Shown piece by piece: positions 1 to 11,220 of a DNA stretch of 64,000 bases. The notes beneath the pieces were generated by a model. The model saw only the letters and a program-made list of their open reading frames with translations, did no database searches and had not been told where the DNA came from. The position numbers were made by a program, and so were the translations under genes. This stretch comes from Lutjanus erythropterus (Eukaryota; Chordata; Actinopteri; Lutjaniformes; Lutjanidae), in the NCBI GenBank assembly GCA_020091685.1, contig CM034600.1:5841837-5905836 (forward strand). Direction: 5' to 3'. How positions within the stretch are numbered: the stretch's first letter is position 1; every line of letters starts with the position of its first letter.

Positions 1-330
1 ATCACCTCTGTCTTTGCTCCATCAGTTGTCATTCAGTCAGTTGTGCGACCCTCCTCCACCCCTCTCTCCTCCAGTCATTGGACCCAGGTAGCCACAAGAT
101 GTTCACCTCGATCCTCCCTGAAGCCCTCTCCTCCAGTCTTCAGGTCCAGGCAGCAGGAGTCCAGAGCCACAAGATGTTCACCTCGATCTTCCCTGATGCG
201 TCTCCTCCAGTCTTCAGGTCCAGGCAGCAGGAGTCCAGAGCCAGAAGATGTTCACCTCGATCCTCCCTGATGCGTCTCCTCCAGTCTTCAGGTCCAGGCA
301 GCAGGAGTCCAGAGCCACGTCACCTCATCT
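1..330. repeat. 75-bp minisatellite, three units
   Basis: Units begin at GATGTTCACCTCG at positions 98, 173 and 247, with period 75 then 74 bp. Each contains TCCTCCAGTCTTCAGG and GGCAGCAGGAGTCCAGAGCC. The first unit differs most (CTGAAGCCCTC against CTGATGCGTC). Degenerate related sequence precedes position 98. Open frames through the array are Pro/Ser/Arg-rich and look like by-products of the repeat. Confidence 0.85.
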
Positions 331-492
331 GTCTCTGCTTTGCACCTCATCACCACCACCACCAGTGTCTAGACCCTGGGGGTTTTCTTCACTACAGCTT
401 CATCACCCCCATTTATATATGTGCTTATTGTTTCACCTCAATGGGGTCTAACTGCCAAAGACTCTTCATGTTTCATATCTCATGCATGTGCC

Positions 493-498
493 AATAAA
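493..498 (+). terminator. AATAAA poly(A) signal of an unidentified plus-strand transcript or retroelement
   Basis: GCCAATAAACC follows a non-repetitive stretch (330-490) after the minisatellite. This could be the 3' end of a transcript or of an element extending left of the window. No coding frame is convincing. Confidence 0.3.
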
Positions 499-1585
499 CC
501 ATTTTCTTTTACCCTTATTCTCTCCTGATTGAAATGTGTTTAGACAAAAAAACTCCTTTTTTCTTTTACAAGAATTTGTATGGCCACATTCCAAATTCGC
601 CAAAAAAGTGTACAGTCTCATGTCCCAGGCGTTCATTGTGTTGTACAGACAGAAATAGTTTTGTGAGAAATATTAAATGAGAGTGTGAAAGAGAAGTTCA
701 AATCCTGGCTATTTTTCCCTTCACACACCTGGTCAATCACGGTATGACGTGCTTGTGCTTGTGATTCCAACCACAGATAGACCGGAGATGTGGGGCCTTC
801 TGACGCCTTTACATTAGTGATGCTTTGAAAATATGTAAATCAATTTATTCAGAGGTTAGAGCAAACACTGCATGGTTGGAGAATCTTTAGTTTTGGTGCA
901 TGTGACTACAAAACAAAAAGTTATTTTCCTTATTTTACTCTCTTCCTCTTTCTTTTCGTGGAACTCCAAATCGAGCCACAGGTCCACGCTTCAGCTTAAA
1001 TGATGCTTCACATTTAGGTTCATGCGTCATTTGTTTTTCCCAATCAATGGCCCTGAGGGCCTAGTTCTAAAAAACAATCTTGTTTGTTTCTCTACAGCAG
1101 CCATTCCTTAAGAACACCACAGCACAATTTGAAATCTGAAAATTTTCTGGGGCCCATCCAAACCTTTAATCACAGCTCTAATCAACACACAAGACTAATT
1201 GTACCAATGACGAAACGTAAAATATGTTCCAGCGTTAACGTGAAAGGTCACCAAATGCAGTGGAACACTTGTTAAACTAGGTCAGATAATTTAATGGCTT
1301 TGTTTTAATTATTTTTTTAAATTATACACATTCATGTTTATATGAAATGTATATAATTTAAACTTTTTTTATGGCCTCTCAAAGCCCACTTTGGGACTTG
1401 TGATGAGCCTTATGACACATTTAAATTATATATCAAAGGAATAATATCAAATATCTGAAGCTAGTTAATTTAAGAGTTCTTGCAGGACTGAACACGATGT
1501 AAACTTTTCACAAATTTCTCTGTATTCTCAACAGCAAAGCATGATACAAGATAAAATGTTCCCTATTGTCTTAAACATCCGCCCT
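499..1585. other. Intergenic, nothing recognised
   Basis: AT-rich sequence without recognisable coding potential, RNA gene or repeat by eye. Confidence 0.6.
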
Positions 1586-1790
1586 GATCATCACCTCCCT
1601 CGAGGTTATGTTTTCAGTTTGTTTGTCTTTTTGTCTGCAAGATTATCAAAAAAAAAAAAAAACTACTGGCCCGATATTCATGAAACTTGGTGGGAGGATG
1701 CAGCATGGGCCAATGAAGAACCCAGTAAATTTTGACTGGATTCAATTTACGGGGCAGATACATTCATTATTTTTTTACTTTCGTTGACAC
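1586..1790 (+). repeat. Dispersed repeat with the ACTACTGGCCCGAT / CATGAAACTTGGTGG core
   Basis: Contains CTCGAGGTTATGTTTTC, an A14 run, then ACTACTGGCCCGATATTCATG and GCAGCATGGGCCAATGAAG. I recognise this as an interspersed repeat common in fish and invertebrate genomes; the class is not certain. Confidence 0.7.
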
Positions 1791-2289
1791 TGTGAGATAG
1801 GTCACTAAATCCTCACCAGTGTCTATGCTAAACTGAGCTCACTGAATGTTGGCATTAGAAGTGAATTGTGAAATTATCTGTCCAAAATGGTAATTCCTAT
1901 GAATTGTGGGTTGGAAGACCTTATTAGTAGAGATAATGACTGATTAGATACTTTCAATGCCAGTATATCTTTGACATTCAGTGCCAAAATTTTAAGAATT
2001 TATCTCACAATATCTGTGCTTGGTAACTAGAGAGGTTGCAATACCAGGAATGTAGTAGTTGATGCCAATAGTACTGAATTTCCATGATCAGACAGACATT
2101 CTTGCTTTTCTTGACACCTGAAATAAAAACTTTACTGAGCTTTTAGAACAAAAGTCAAAAGGGGAAGTTTCACTGAGCCTGTCACAAGCATATTGCCATG
2201 TGTGGAAATGAATGCAAAAGAGATTTCTGCTTAACTTATTTTTGCACAGCTGTGCACCGCTGCATAAGGAATTGTTTGCATTTGACTGA

Positions 2290-2590
2290 AATTCATGCGC
2301 CACTGTGAAGAATTTAGTGGCATCTTGCGGTGAAGTTGCAGATTGCAACTAACTCGCCTCACCCTCCCCTTCCAAGCATGTGGGTGAACCTATGGTGGCA
2401 GCGAAACATGAAAAAAAAAGAAACACCTGCACCCTCTCCTCTAGATAAAAATGGCGCATTCCAGTGAAGCGAAAACACTATTTTCAGGTGATTAAACACT
2501 AATAAAAACTTACTTATGAATACTTTATTCATTTTCTGCCATATTCTGCAAAAAGAAAATCCCACAAATCTTACACAGCGCTTCTTTAAG
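2290..2590 (+). repeat. MITE-like repeat, family A (CAGTGTGTAGGATTTA ends), copy 1
   Basis: Runs from CACTGTGAAGAATTTAGTGG through CACCCTCCCCTTCCAAGC and CCTATGGTGGC to GCCATATTCTGC...ATCTTACACAGCG. The same order of blocks recurs at 9060-9377 (inverted), 34337-34699, 40167-40343 and, truncated, 36680-36789. Ends are degraded here. Confidence 0.75.
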
Positions 2591-3429
2591 AGCTGCAGAA
2601 TTGTCCAATATGACTATAATTCTTACTGTGCTGCATTGAGGTTGACACCATGGGTCTTGTCGCTTTCTGCTTCTTCTTTTACTTTTACTTTTCTTTTCCC
2701 CACCACTATTTGTCTGACTATGAAATTTACATGTGAAAGATTCAATCATTCATTTTAAGGACGCAGTGTATGAATTTGTGGAAAAGCAACAGAGAAAAAC
2801 TGTAAATCACACACTGGTTCGCATTTAAAGGTGTCGGTGTTAAAGTGCCAACTGAAGCTTAATTTCTGCAAACACATACGTAATGTTTAAAAAAGGGGTT
2901 CACTCACACTGGAGGAGAGGACTTCTGCTGCACTAGTGACGCTAGAACTGATAATGGTTTATGGACCTGCAGGCAAACCAACATGTCTGTGCATGAGTAC
3001 ACACATGCATAGGCACACTCGTGGACCGAAATACGCAACACCTTTCATACTAGTGCACAAACTGCTCTCAGGCAGAGTGTGTGTCTTTGCAGTTGCTCTT
3101 GAGGATAGATAATGGTCATCACAGCCTTCCCTCAGGACATATGACTCATTAGAGAAACAAATGATGAAGCCAGTGTTCGCATAACACTTTGCATCACAGC
3201 TTGCCAGAACACCGGGCAACACTGTGCTGGAAGAACAGATAATATAGTCACACTCCTTTTAAAAGTCGGCTCCTGCACTCGCTCAGTTGATTTAATTATC
3301 ATTAGTGAGTGTGTGTGACCTACAGGACTGATCAGCCTAATTCTGTTCCAGCACATTCATAACTGTATGCTCAAGGACCTCTGTGATTCACAATCTTCAA
3401 AAAACCTTGAAAAAATCTTTTTAACGACT

Positions 3430-3740
3430 TTTATTCCTTTTTGTGTTTTTTATGGCCTGAGGCACTATGTTTTCAGGTCATCTCATTCTTGTGAATGCAA
3501 TCTCTCAAGAACGCCTTGAAGGAACGCCTTCAAACCTGCCACAAATATTCACTTGGACTCAAAGATGAGCGGATTAAATTTTGGTGGTCAAAAGTCAAGG
3601 TCAGCGTGACTTTACTTAACACATTTTTGGCCATAACTCATGATTTCATATGGTAATTATGACAAAGTAACCGACAAATAAAATGATAAGTTGATCTTTG
3701 ACCTTTTGGATATAAAATGTCACCTTCACTGTTACATAAT
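3430..3740 (+). repeat. Dispersed repeat (CTCAAGAACGCCTTGAAGG ... GGTGGTCAAAAGTCAAGGTC)
   Basis: Includes TTCACTTGGACTCAAAGATG and TTTGGTGGTCAAAAGTCAAG, a combination I recognise from an abundant teleost interspersed repeat. Coding potential is absent. Edges are approximate. Confidence 0.65.
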
Positions 3741-3889
3741 AATATTCAGCTCTCTGTCAGTCCTCTGTGCTCCTCTTCAAAATTAGTCCCTAAGAGAAGT
3801 GAGCATATTTCTCATGAAATAACTTCCATTTTGCCAAAAAAATAAAAAATAAAATAAAATAAAAATACTCTTAATACCTTTTATTAAAT

Positions 3890-5490
3890 TCCCTCTGTCA
3901 CAATTCAGGAAATACAGGTTTGGAACCAAATGCAGGCACTTGAGGCAGATGGGACCATTTCAATCATATTTAATAAACACACAAACCAGAATCAAACAAG
4001 GCTTACTTGTGGGTCAGACCAGAGGGATGTACTATGAAGGAAGCTCAACAGAGCCAGCCTTTCTTTGCATGAGCTGGATGGACAAAACCTAAAACCCCAT
4101 TAAGAGATAATGGGTATCATGACGGTGGTTATCAACTTGCTTTGTTTACCCAGGGTTTCTTCTTCAGAATCTGTGCATGCTCACATAAAAAGGGGCGTTT
4201 GTTGCGTCATTTGACTCTTCTTGTGCAGAAAGTGAAGTGATTGTGAGCTGCCCACTTCAGTCAAAGATGACCAAGTTTTTTTGTAATGAAGAGCTATGGA
4301 AAATATATTTAAAAATATATATATAATAGCAAAGGCAATATTGTTGCTGCAAATAAGGCATGAAAAGAAGAATTCTGTCAGAAAATTACTGATGGATCGA
4401 ATGTGATCTTAATGCTGCCATTTATTTCTAATATGACAACTGCACATTAAACAAACTTCATACAGCAGATTTAAACATGATGCTGTCAGTCTGACACTGT
4501 CCCATGATGAAAGTGGAAATCACTTAAGTTTTTGGCCAAATCAAAGTGAAATGAGTGTAACTGATTGAAAATTTCCTTTGATAAATAGAATAGACTGATC
4601 AATTATCTAATCAGGGTTCTGAGCTGCAGTATCAGGAATGCAAAATGGACTTTAAATAGTAAATAGTAGTAGTATTCAAGGTGGTATGTAGTTGTTTCAT
4701 CATTCTTTTACTGTGTGGATGAAATAATGTGCAAATTTAAAGTGTTAATATGACCTGAAGGAAATGTGAAAAGTGACTTTGCATCATGGGAACTTTGTTC
4801 CCATGACAGAATGATGCAGTCTGTTTGTGCTGCGGTTACATTACATTATGCTTCTACATTATATGGCTTCATTTGATAATATTATGAACATACAGCTCAG
4901 CAATTTTTCCTTTTTAAGGTCTTTCCTCAGTTCATAATCTATATTGCTTATAAAGAACTTTGTCAGGAAAAATTAGTTAAAGACCAGCGTTTTTTATGGA
5001 TGATTTAATCTGAAGCTCAGGTTATGAGTTCAGCATAAGTTACCATGGTGATCTAGCCTGGTTAAAAGAGAGCCACCTTAGTGACAGTGGTTTTAAACTC
5101 AACATACCTCGCTAACCCATTAATCTCGGTTCGTAGTACACCCAACATATAAAAGAACAAAAACAAAAAACAAATCCAAAAGGAGGGACAAGAAATTTGT
5201 AAGTCCAAAAAAAGCAAAAATCCAAAAACACATCGACCATGAGAAAGCCCAAAGAAACTTGACGAACAGACGAGGATGAACTATCAACTAACGAGGTAAA
5301 GACAGAGGATTAAATACACTGGGCAGGGGAGGATAACAAGACACAGGTGAGGGCAGTCATGAACAGGTGAAAATAATCAGTCATCAAAAAAAGCAGGAAA
5401 ACAGACAGAGGCAGGAAGTAAAAACAACAAAGACACACAAGGGAAGACATACCAAAATAAAACAAGAAAAACCCAAACCACGACACCTTC
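3890..5490. mobile_element. Composite DNA-transposon relic split by a nested insertion
   Basis: The left part (3890-4023) includes GAAATACAGGTTTGGAACC and AATAAACACACAAACCAG. The right part (5144-5490) is A-rich with AAACTTGACGAACAGACGAG, GACACAGGTGAGG and a CCACGACA end. This resembles common non-autonomous fish elements flanking a second element at 4024-5143. No transposase frame was found. Confidence 0.5.
4024..5143. mobile_element. Nested non-autonomous element with GGG(A)TGTACTA terminal inverted repeats
   Basis: The left end is GGGATGTACTATGAAGG at 4024. The right end, reverse-complemented from 5143, is GGGTGTACTACGAACCG. These imperfect termini of about 15 bp resemble those of PIF/Harbinger or ISL2EU MITEs. 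The interior (about 1.1 kb) has no recognisable transposase. The target duplication is not clear. Confidence 0.6.
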
Positions 5491-8400
5491 TGTAAAAGTT
5501 ATGAGCCAATACAGTGGTACGAGTCTGGACAGACATGGATGTAAACTGTAACTTGACTGGTTGGTGGAGACAAACAACTGTGAGGCAGTAATTCTATTTT
5601 TTGACTGCTCAGTTTTATACAACCATTGACCTTCTTAATCAACCACTAGGGGCTGCAAGCGATCAACAGCTGCTTCAATTTGAAATCTTATTTGTGGGGG
5701 TCACATCACTGTTTGAACTTTGCTTTGTGGTGGCATTGCAGTAAGTGCTTCACCATCTGTGTCCTGGTGCAGATCTGCACTCTAGTGAGTGACCTCTTCT
5801 AATTATCACTGATTACACACATTCAACTGAAACATTGTGTTTCTGTTTGGTGGTGATATCAGGCTTTCACCTTTCAGAAAGCCAAGAATTTAAGTCGGAT
5901 TATTTGAAGCTGTGACAGGAGTAATTTATCTTTATCCCTAATGATCATATTTCCAAAGAAAAAATGACCTCACCTAAGAGTGAGTTGATTTTAAAATGTT
6001 TTTGGCATTCACGCACGATATTTTCTTATCCAGATCAAAAGAAAGGCCATAAATCATTTCTGACTGATCACATTCATTCAGAGAGCCTCAGAACAACAGC
6101 AGGCTTGGTGTAAATCTCCGAGGTATCAGCTGTGAATAAATGACTGACAGTTAGGGATGATCGTGCATTATAAAACCTGTTTACATGGGTCTTTCTGGGA
6201 AGGACCATTCACTTGCACAACAACTTGTTATTTTGACTTCATATATTCCAACATGTTACTCAACAACAACACAACAATGATTAAATCCTTTCCTGGTGGT
6301 AATTTCAGACTCATTACAAACATGGAAAACACTTCAGATTTTCACTTTATGTGATTATAAGACCATGCTTATCTTGGCTGAGTTTAACTGTTACTTGTTT
6401 CAATTCTCCACTGAAGCCTTATGATTTGAATGTAATTGTAATTCAACTGTGGCCAACTTTAACAGAAAAACAAAAAAAGATTAAAAAGACTAGCACACAC
6501 TGGCCTGCTGTCACACTGCCATGGCTACAAGGCTGAATAGATTTTAATAGATTGGATCAACCATTAATGCTTCCCTGACTATGACTAGACAAAATCTCTG
6601 CTAGAAAAACAACTGTCCACTTCTGTCCAAGCATGCTACAGTTTCACCAAAATAGCACTAAATACAGTTGCATAATAATGATGATGATAACAATGAATTA
6701 TAAAACAGAGGTCCTGTGCTTTCACTTCTTGAACCAGGAGATCTGTCTCCTTGCTTGAAAATCTTTTCTCTTAGCTTCCTCCAGGTAAATCCGCTATCAT
6801 GCAGTTGTGCTCCTGGTGCACCTCTTAAAGGTTATGAGAGCTGACTGTCTGATTAGTTTATTGTATGTTCGTCTTAAAGTCAGTCATGAATTAATCAAGG
6901 CATTTGGGCACAGCTGATAGATGTATCCCACTGTGTGCTGCTGGTGCAAGGGGTTGGACAGGGCAGGATACCCCCAGACCCCTGGCACAAGCCGGAAAAG
7001 GTGGATTTGGACACACCTTGAATAAATTAAATTTATTGTGCCTTGCACTTTCAACTTGCACTAAAATAGTGAGATAAGATGGGGTCCTAAAAGTCTGTTT
7101 TCACCTGAGCAACAATCCAGCTACACCAAACCAGACTTCCTGAGAAGAAGCCCCATTTCTTAAGGAAACTTTTAAAGAAAAGGGACATGCATTTTGTAAA
7201 ATCTGTCATGTCAATTTTCTTTTATGGGAGCATGAACAAAAAATAAACAAATGAAAGAAAACTGATGAATATAAGTTTATGCCAAAGATTTATTCAAGAT
7301 CACTATAGAGGGACGGATTGTTTTGTATTCTTTACTGAAAATTAAAAGTAAAATAAATACAGATGCCATGCAATTCTTTTGTTATTTTCATCCTTTAAAA
7401 GTCACCAGAATGCAGGAAAGTGTCTTAAATGCAAATTTTTGTGGTATCAAAATCCTCCCTGTTTTTGAGGTCTCAAGGTTGGCAGGTATGGGCCAAAGTG
7501 AGATAATCAACTGGCTGCTGTCATTGCTAGCTAGCTCATTAGCTATTTGGATCCAGGCTGTATTTATGAGATCATAAGTGTTTATTAAAAAAAATTACAT
7601 TGCTAGTGCTTAAAATGTTTCAGTTTAGTGAAAAAGGGTAACTAACAAGACTTTGCTAAAACATTACACCCCCCTTTCTACATCTGCTCTTGAATGTTGC
7701 CTACTGTAGGGAGCAATGGAGGGCAAGCTGTACCCAGCATGCCTTTCAGCAGTGTAATAGTTAATAGGTGTTCCCACTCAATGCATTACACACTGTGGTC
7801 CTCTGTAAGAAGTAACGGACTACTAATACATATGTCCCTTATATTTTAAAAGCTTGCACTCAACACTTCCTTGAGTCCTCAACAATCCACCTGCTGAGTG
7901 CGACAGTGATCAATCGCCCCCCAAAAAAATCAAACGACAGACATATACAGGCTCCTTTCAGTTTTGTCAGATTTCACACTCACAGCTGCCGAGCAGGTAA
8001 TTAGCTTTGAGCAAGCTTTCGCTGGTTTGAAGTTAAACTACAATTTATGCTCCCCAGTGATGCAACTAAGCATGTCACACCAGTTAAATATGCTTTGAAA
8101 GTCTTGAGCCCGGGTCACGCTCCAATCTCAACCTCATGAGCGCCTGGCCTCTCTGGCCCGATGCCCACGGACTCTCAGACAGCGAGAGGTGATTATAATG
8201 AAGTAGAACCAACTGGCAGAGTGAGAGAGAGACGGAGAGAAATGGAAAAGTGATTGATTTCTTCTCGCTGCTCTGCCTTTGCCGCAAGTCACTGGTGGAT
8301 GCTTGAAATATAAAACACATGTTAATGAGAACAGATAGGAAAAGGAAGGAAAGAAAAATATCAAGTAGATACAGATAACAGTGATCAGATTTTGTTACTG

Positions 8401-9059
8401 GAACTTGTTGGATAATGCGCAGAGGCATTCAGCTGGTGGCCGTTTGTCTGTGTGTATGTGTGTGTGTGTGTGGGGGGGGGGGGGGGTCGCCCTGCTAAAA
8501 GAGCTGCTAACCATTTTATTGGCTTTCCTGGGTTGTCAGCTTTATGTGACACGATGGTCTAAATGCTGTTTTACAGAGATTAAATATTAAACAAAATGAA
8601 ACAAAGGGAGAGGCCTGACAAAGTGAGGGAGTCTTCAAGGTGAGTTCGAGGCCTCGGCGTGTTGCCTGAGGGAGACGAACGCTGAAACTGACAGCCCACT
8701 CCTTTGCATACCACGGTGCTTTTTTAGTGCTTTGACTTTGAACCGCAGGTTTCATTGACGACGCTTCCCTCCCAGCAGGTGGGTGTCAATCAACTCAGAG
8801 ACAATTTGTTCTCATGTAAGAGTTTATGTTAAGTCAGAAACATTCATTTACACTATTTTTTTTTTGTTGCTCGCTGCCTCAAAGAATCATGGCATGGAAA
8901 ATGAATGAGTGAGAATGGAAGGAAGAAAAAATGGAAGAGAGATAGGAAAAGAAGCATGAGGCATTTCTTTTGCTGCCTCCTTCCTTCTTTTCTCCCTTCC
9001 AATGGAAAAAAACAAACACAGAGACCATTAATAATGCTTTGCATGAAGCCTACAATTCA
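5491..9059. other. Intergenic, no gene recognised
   Basis: AT-rich anonymous sequence. It contains a (GT)n run passing into a pure G15 run at 8449-8486. Short open frames look random. A purine-rich stretch at 8900-9000 has no assigned role. Confidence 0.6.
8449..8486 (+). repeat. (GT)n microsatellite joined to a G15 homopolymer
   Basis: Interrupted TG repeats end in fifteen consecutive G at 8472-8486, a slippage-prone tract whose length may be unreliable. Confidence 0.9.
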
Positions 9060-9377
9060 TTAAAGGTACAGTGTGTAAAATTTAGGCGGATTTGTAATGG
9101 AATATAATATTAACAAGTTGTTTTCAGTTGCATATAATTACTTTACTGTTACTTTAGAATGGGGCCTTTAAATCTACGGAAGGCGAGGGTCCTCTTCCAT
9201 GAAGGCTGCCATGTTGAAGCACTGTTTCTACAGTAGAAACAAGCCCAGCACTGGCTCTAAATACTCAGGCTTTTTTGTGAGTTTTTACAGCCACCATAGT
9301 TTCGCCTACATGCCTGGAAGAGGAGGATGATTGCAATCTACCAGCTGACCACTAGATGCCCACCCACTTGTCCTTAA
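9060..9377 (-). repeat. MITE-like repeat, family A, full-length inverted copy
   Basis: Begins TTAAAGGTACAGTGTG and ends CCACTTGTCCTTAAA, so both ends read inward as TTAA(A)GG-type termini. Read on the minus strand it has GGCATCTAGTGGTCAG, CTATGGTGGC and, near its 3' end, ACACACTGTACCTTTAA, matching the other family A copies. Confidence 0.8.
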
Positions 9378-9753
9378 AAGTAATGTTTTCATTTCCAGTT
9401 GCTGCACAAGCTGAATAATTTTGAAGTGAGCCAGAATATCTTCGAAGTTATGTTAAAAGCCTTGTGGAAAGCATCCTATCTTTTTACATGATCATGTGGT
9501 TCAGTAATCCCAACCTGGAGAGGAGGAAGAAGCTGCAGAAAACATGGCCTCCAAAATTTTATGGAAGGAAAGTTAAACAGAAAGTTAAACTTTTTCTGTC
9601 ATTTTGAGGTTGCAACTAAGATATTAAAGTTTAAAGCATCAGTTAATTTAGATTAAATTATAGAACTATATATAACGTATTTAAATTAGCTCCCTCTGAA
9701 CTAGCTATAGCATAAAATACTGTCAAAAGGTACTATAGGCAAGGTTATAGGCA

Positions 9754-9925
9754 GGGGTGCAAGTAACTAATTACAAATACTCAAGTTATTGTTATTAAGT
9801 ATTGTTAGGGGTACTTGTATTTTTAGAAGTAGATTTTCAAGTCTGTACTTGTACTTTTATTGAAGTATATATTACACCATGTAATCTACTTAGTTACTTT
9901 ACAAATCATAATTGAGTTCTGAGTA
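9754..9925. repeat. Fragment of a GTACTT-rich dispersed repeat (family B)
   Basis: Rich in TACTTGTA/AAGTA words: GGGTGCAAGTAACTAATTAC, GTACTTGTATTTTTAG and GTACTTGTACTTTTATTG. Resembles degraded copies of the element at 51211-51648. Confidence 0.5.
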
Positions 9926-10405
9926 CAATTTAAATGAATGTCAAAACCTCTCATCTGCATTTTTGTAGCCAATCAGGTGATCTGATTGCAAATGGGTCTA
10001 TGAAAACCAGGACGTATGGATGAAAAACTGATGAATATTTAATCTATAGTGTAGAAATGGCAGTATTTTCACATCATTCTACAGTGTTTTGTCCGCGGAA
10101 CCATTTGATGAACAATGAAACTAAAACTTCTATTGATAACATATTAAATATCAACAAATACAAAAAGTAAGATAACGCTTCAGTTTCTGGGTACCATAAT
10201 TTCATGGTAAATAGGTGGTAATTACCAAGTAATATATTTGAAATTTCTTAGAAATTAACTGCAAAATACCCCCAAATTTCTCAGCAGGTACACAAGCTTT
10301 CGCCGGCTTGGCCAAGAGCCTGTGTACCCGCTTCAGCCATGTGCATGAGGATCAGGTCTGACAGGCTACAGTTGACATTCGGGCATTTACATGGTGTAAA
10401 TGGTG

Positions 10406-10672
10406 TCTATTTGGGTCAAATTTTAATGTCACGGCTTACGGACACATGGGTTACACCACACGAGCAGTATGGAAACATTTTGTGTTCTTTTTTTACATTT
10501 TAAAACTGGTCACCGTTCACTTCAGTTGTACTGGATTTGGCTGCAACACTGTTTTCCGCTGAAGCTCCGGGAGTGTTTTGTGAACTGGAGATCTTCACCC
10601 ATCCTCACATCAGCACAGGGATGAGTAGATATTGAGTGAATTTTCATCTTTGTGTGAACTATCGCTATAAGT
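10406..10672 (+). repeat. MITE-like repeat, family C (GTGAACTATCSCT end)
   Basis: Shares CACACGAGCAGTATGGAAAC and the 3' end GTGTGAACTATCGCTATAA with 52130-52347 (CAGACGAGCAGTATGGAGGC ... GGACTGTCCCTTTAA). These termini resemble the TTAAAGGGAYAGTTCACC family seen at 23613, 41086 and 41954. Confidence 0.65.
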
Positions 10673-11214
10673 AAAGGATCCAGAGACTTATTCCACCTCT
10701 GATCAGCAAGAGTGTCTTTCCAGCAACAGTGTCATGGAATGAATCTCATCAATATTTTTTAATGGAGACTACTTTCTATTTAAGTATGATTGCTACTAGT
10801 CTTACTGGAAACTTTTTTGTCTTGTTGAATGAACAAGCCAAAGCTTTTACTAATGGCTATGTGGCTCCTGAAAAATGGCTCAAACACTCTCCCCTCAGGC
10901 GTTTTTCCATGTCTTAACTGCATGAAATCTAATGCCGTAATGCAGAGTCCTGTTCTTCATTGAGGTCATTGTGTGCATAAACAAGCGCATAATTTGTGAT
11001 AAGCTGTGACCAGTTTGATGCTAAACTGACCTGTTTGGGAACAGAGGCCAGGTCATAGGGAGTGGCAAACCAGTGTTTCAACAACTGAGGCAGAGCTTTG
11101 CTTTGACGGTGTTGGCTGCAGTTCATAAATATTCTCAGACATGTAGGAAGCCATTGTTCCAGGATGATCTTTGTAAATACTACACCCATTCTTGAGAAGT
11201 GGGACATATAATAA
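10673..11214. other. Intergenic, nothing recognised
   Basis: No coding exon or named repeat recognised between the family C repeat and the tandem array. Confidence 0.5.
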
Positions 11215-11220
11215 TAACAA

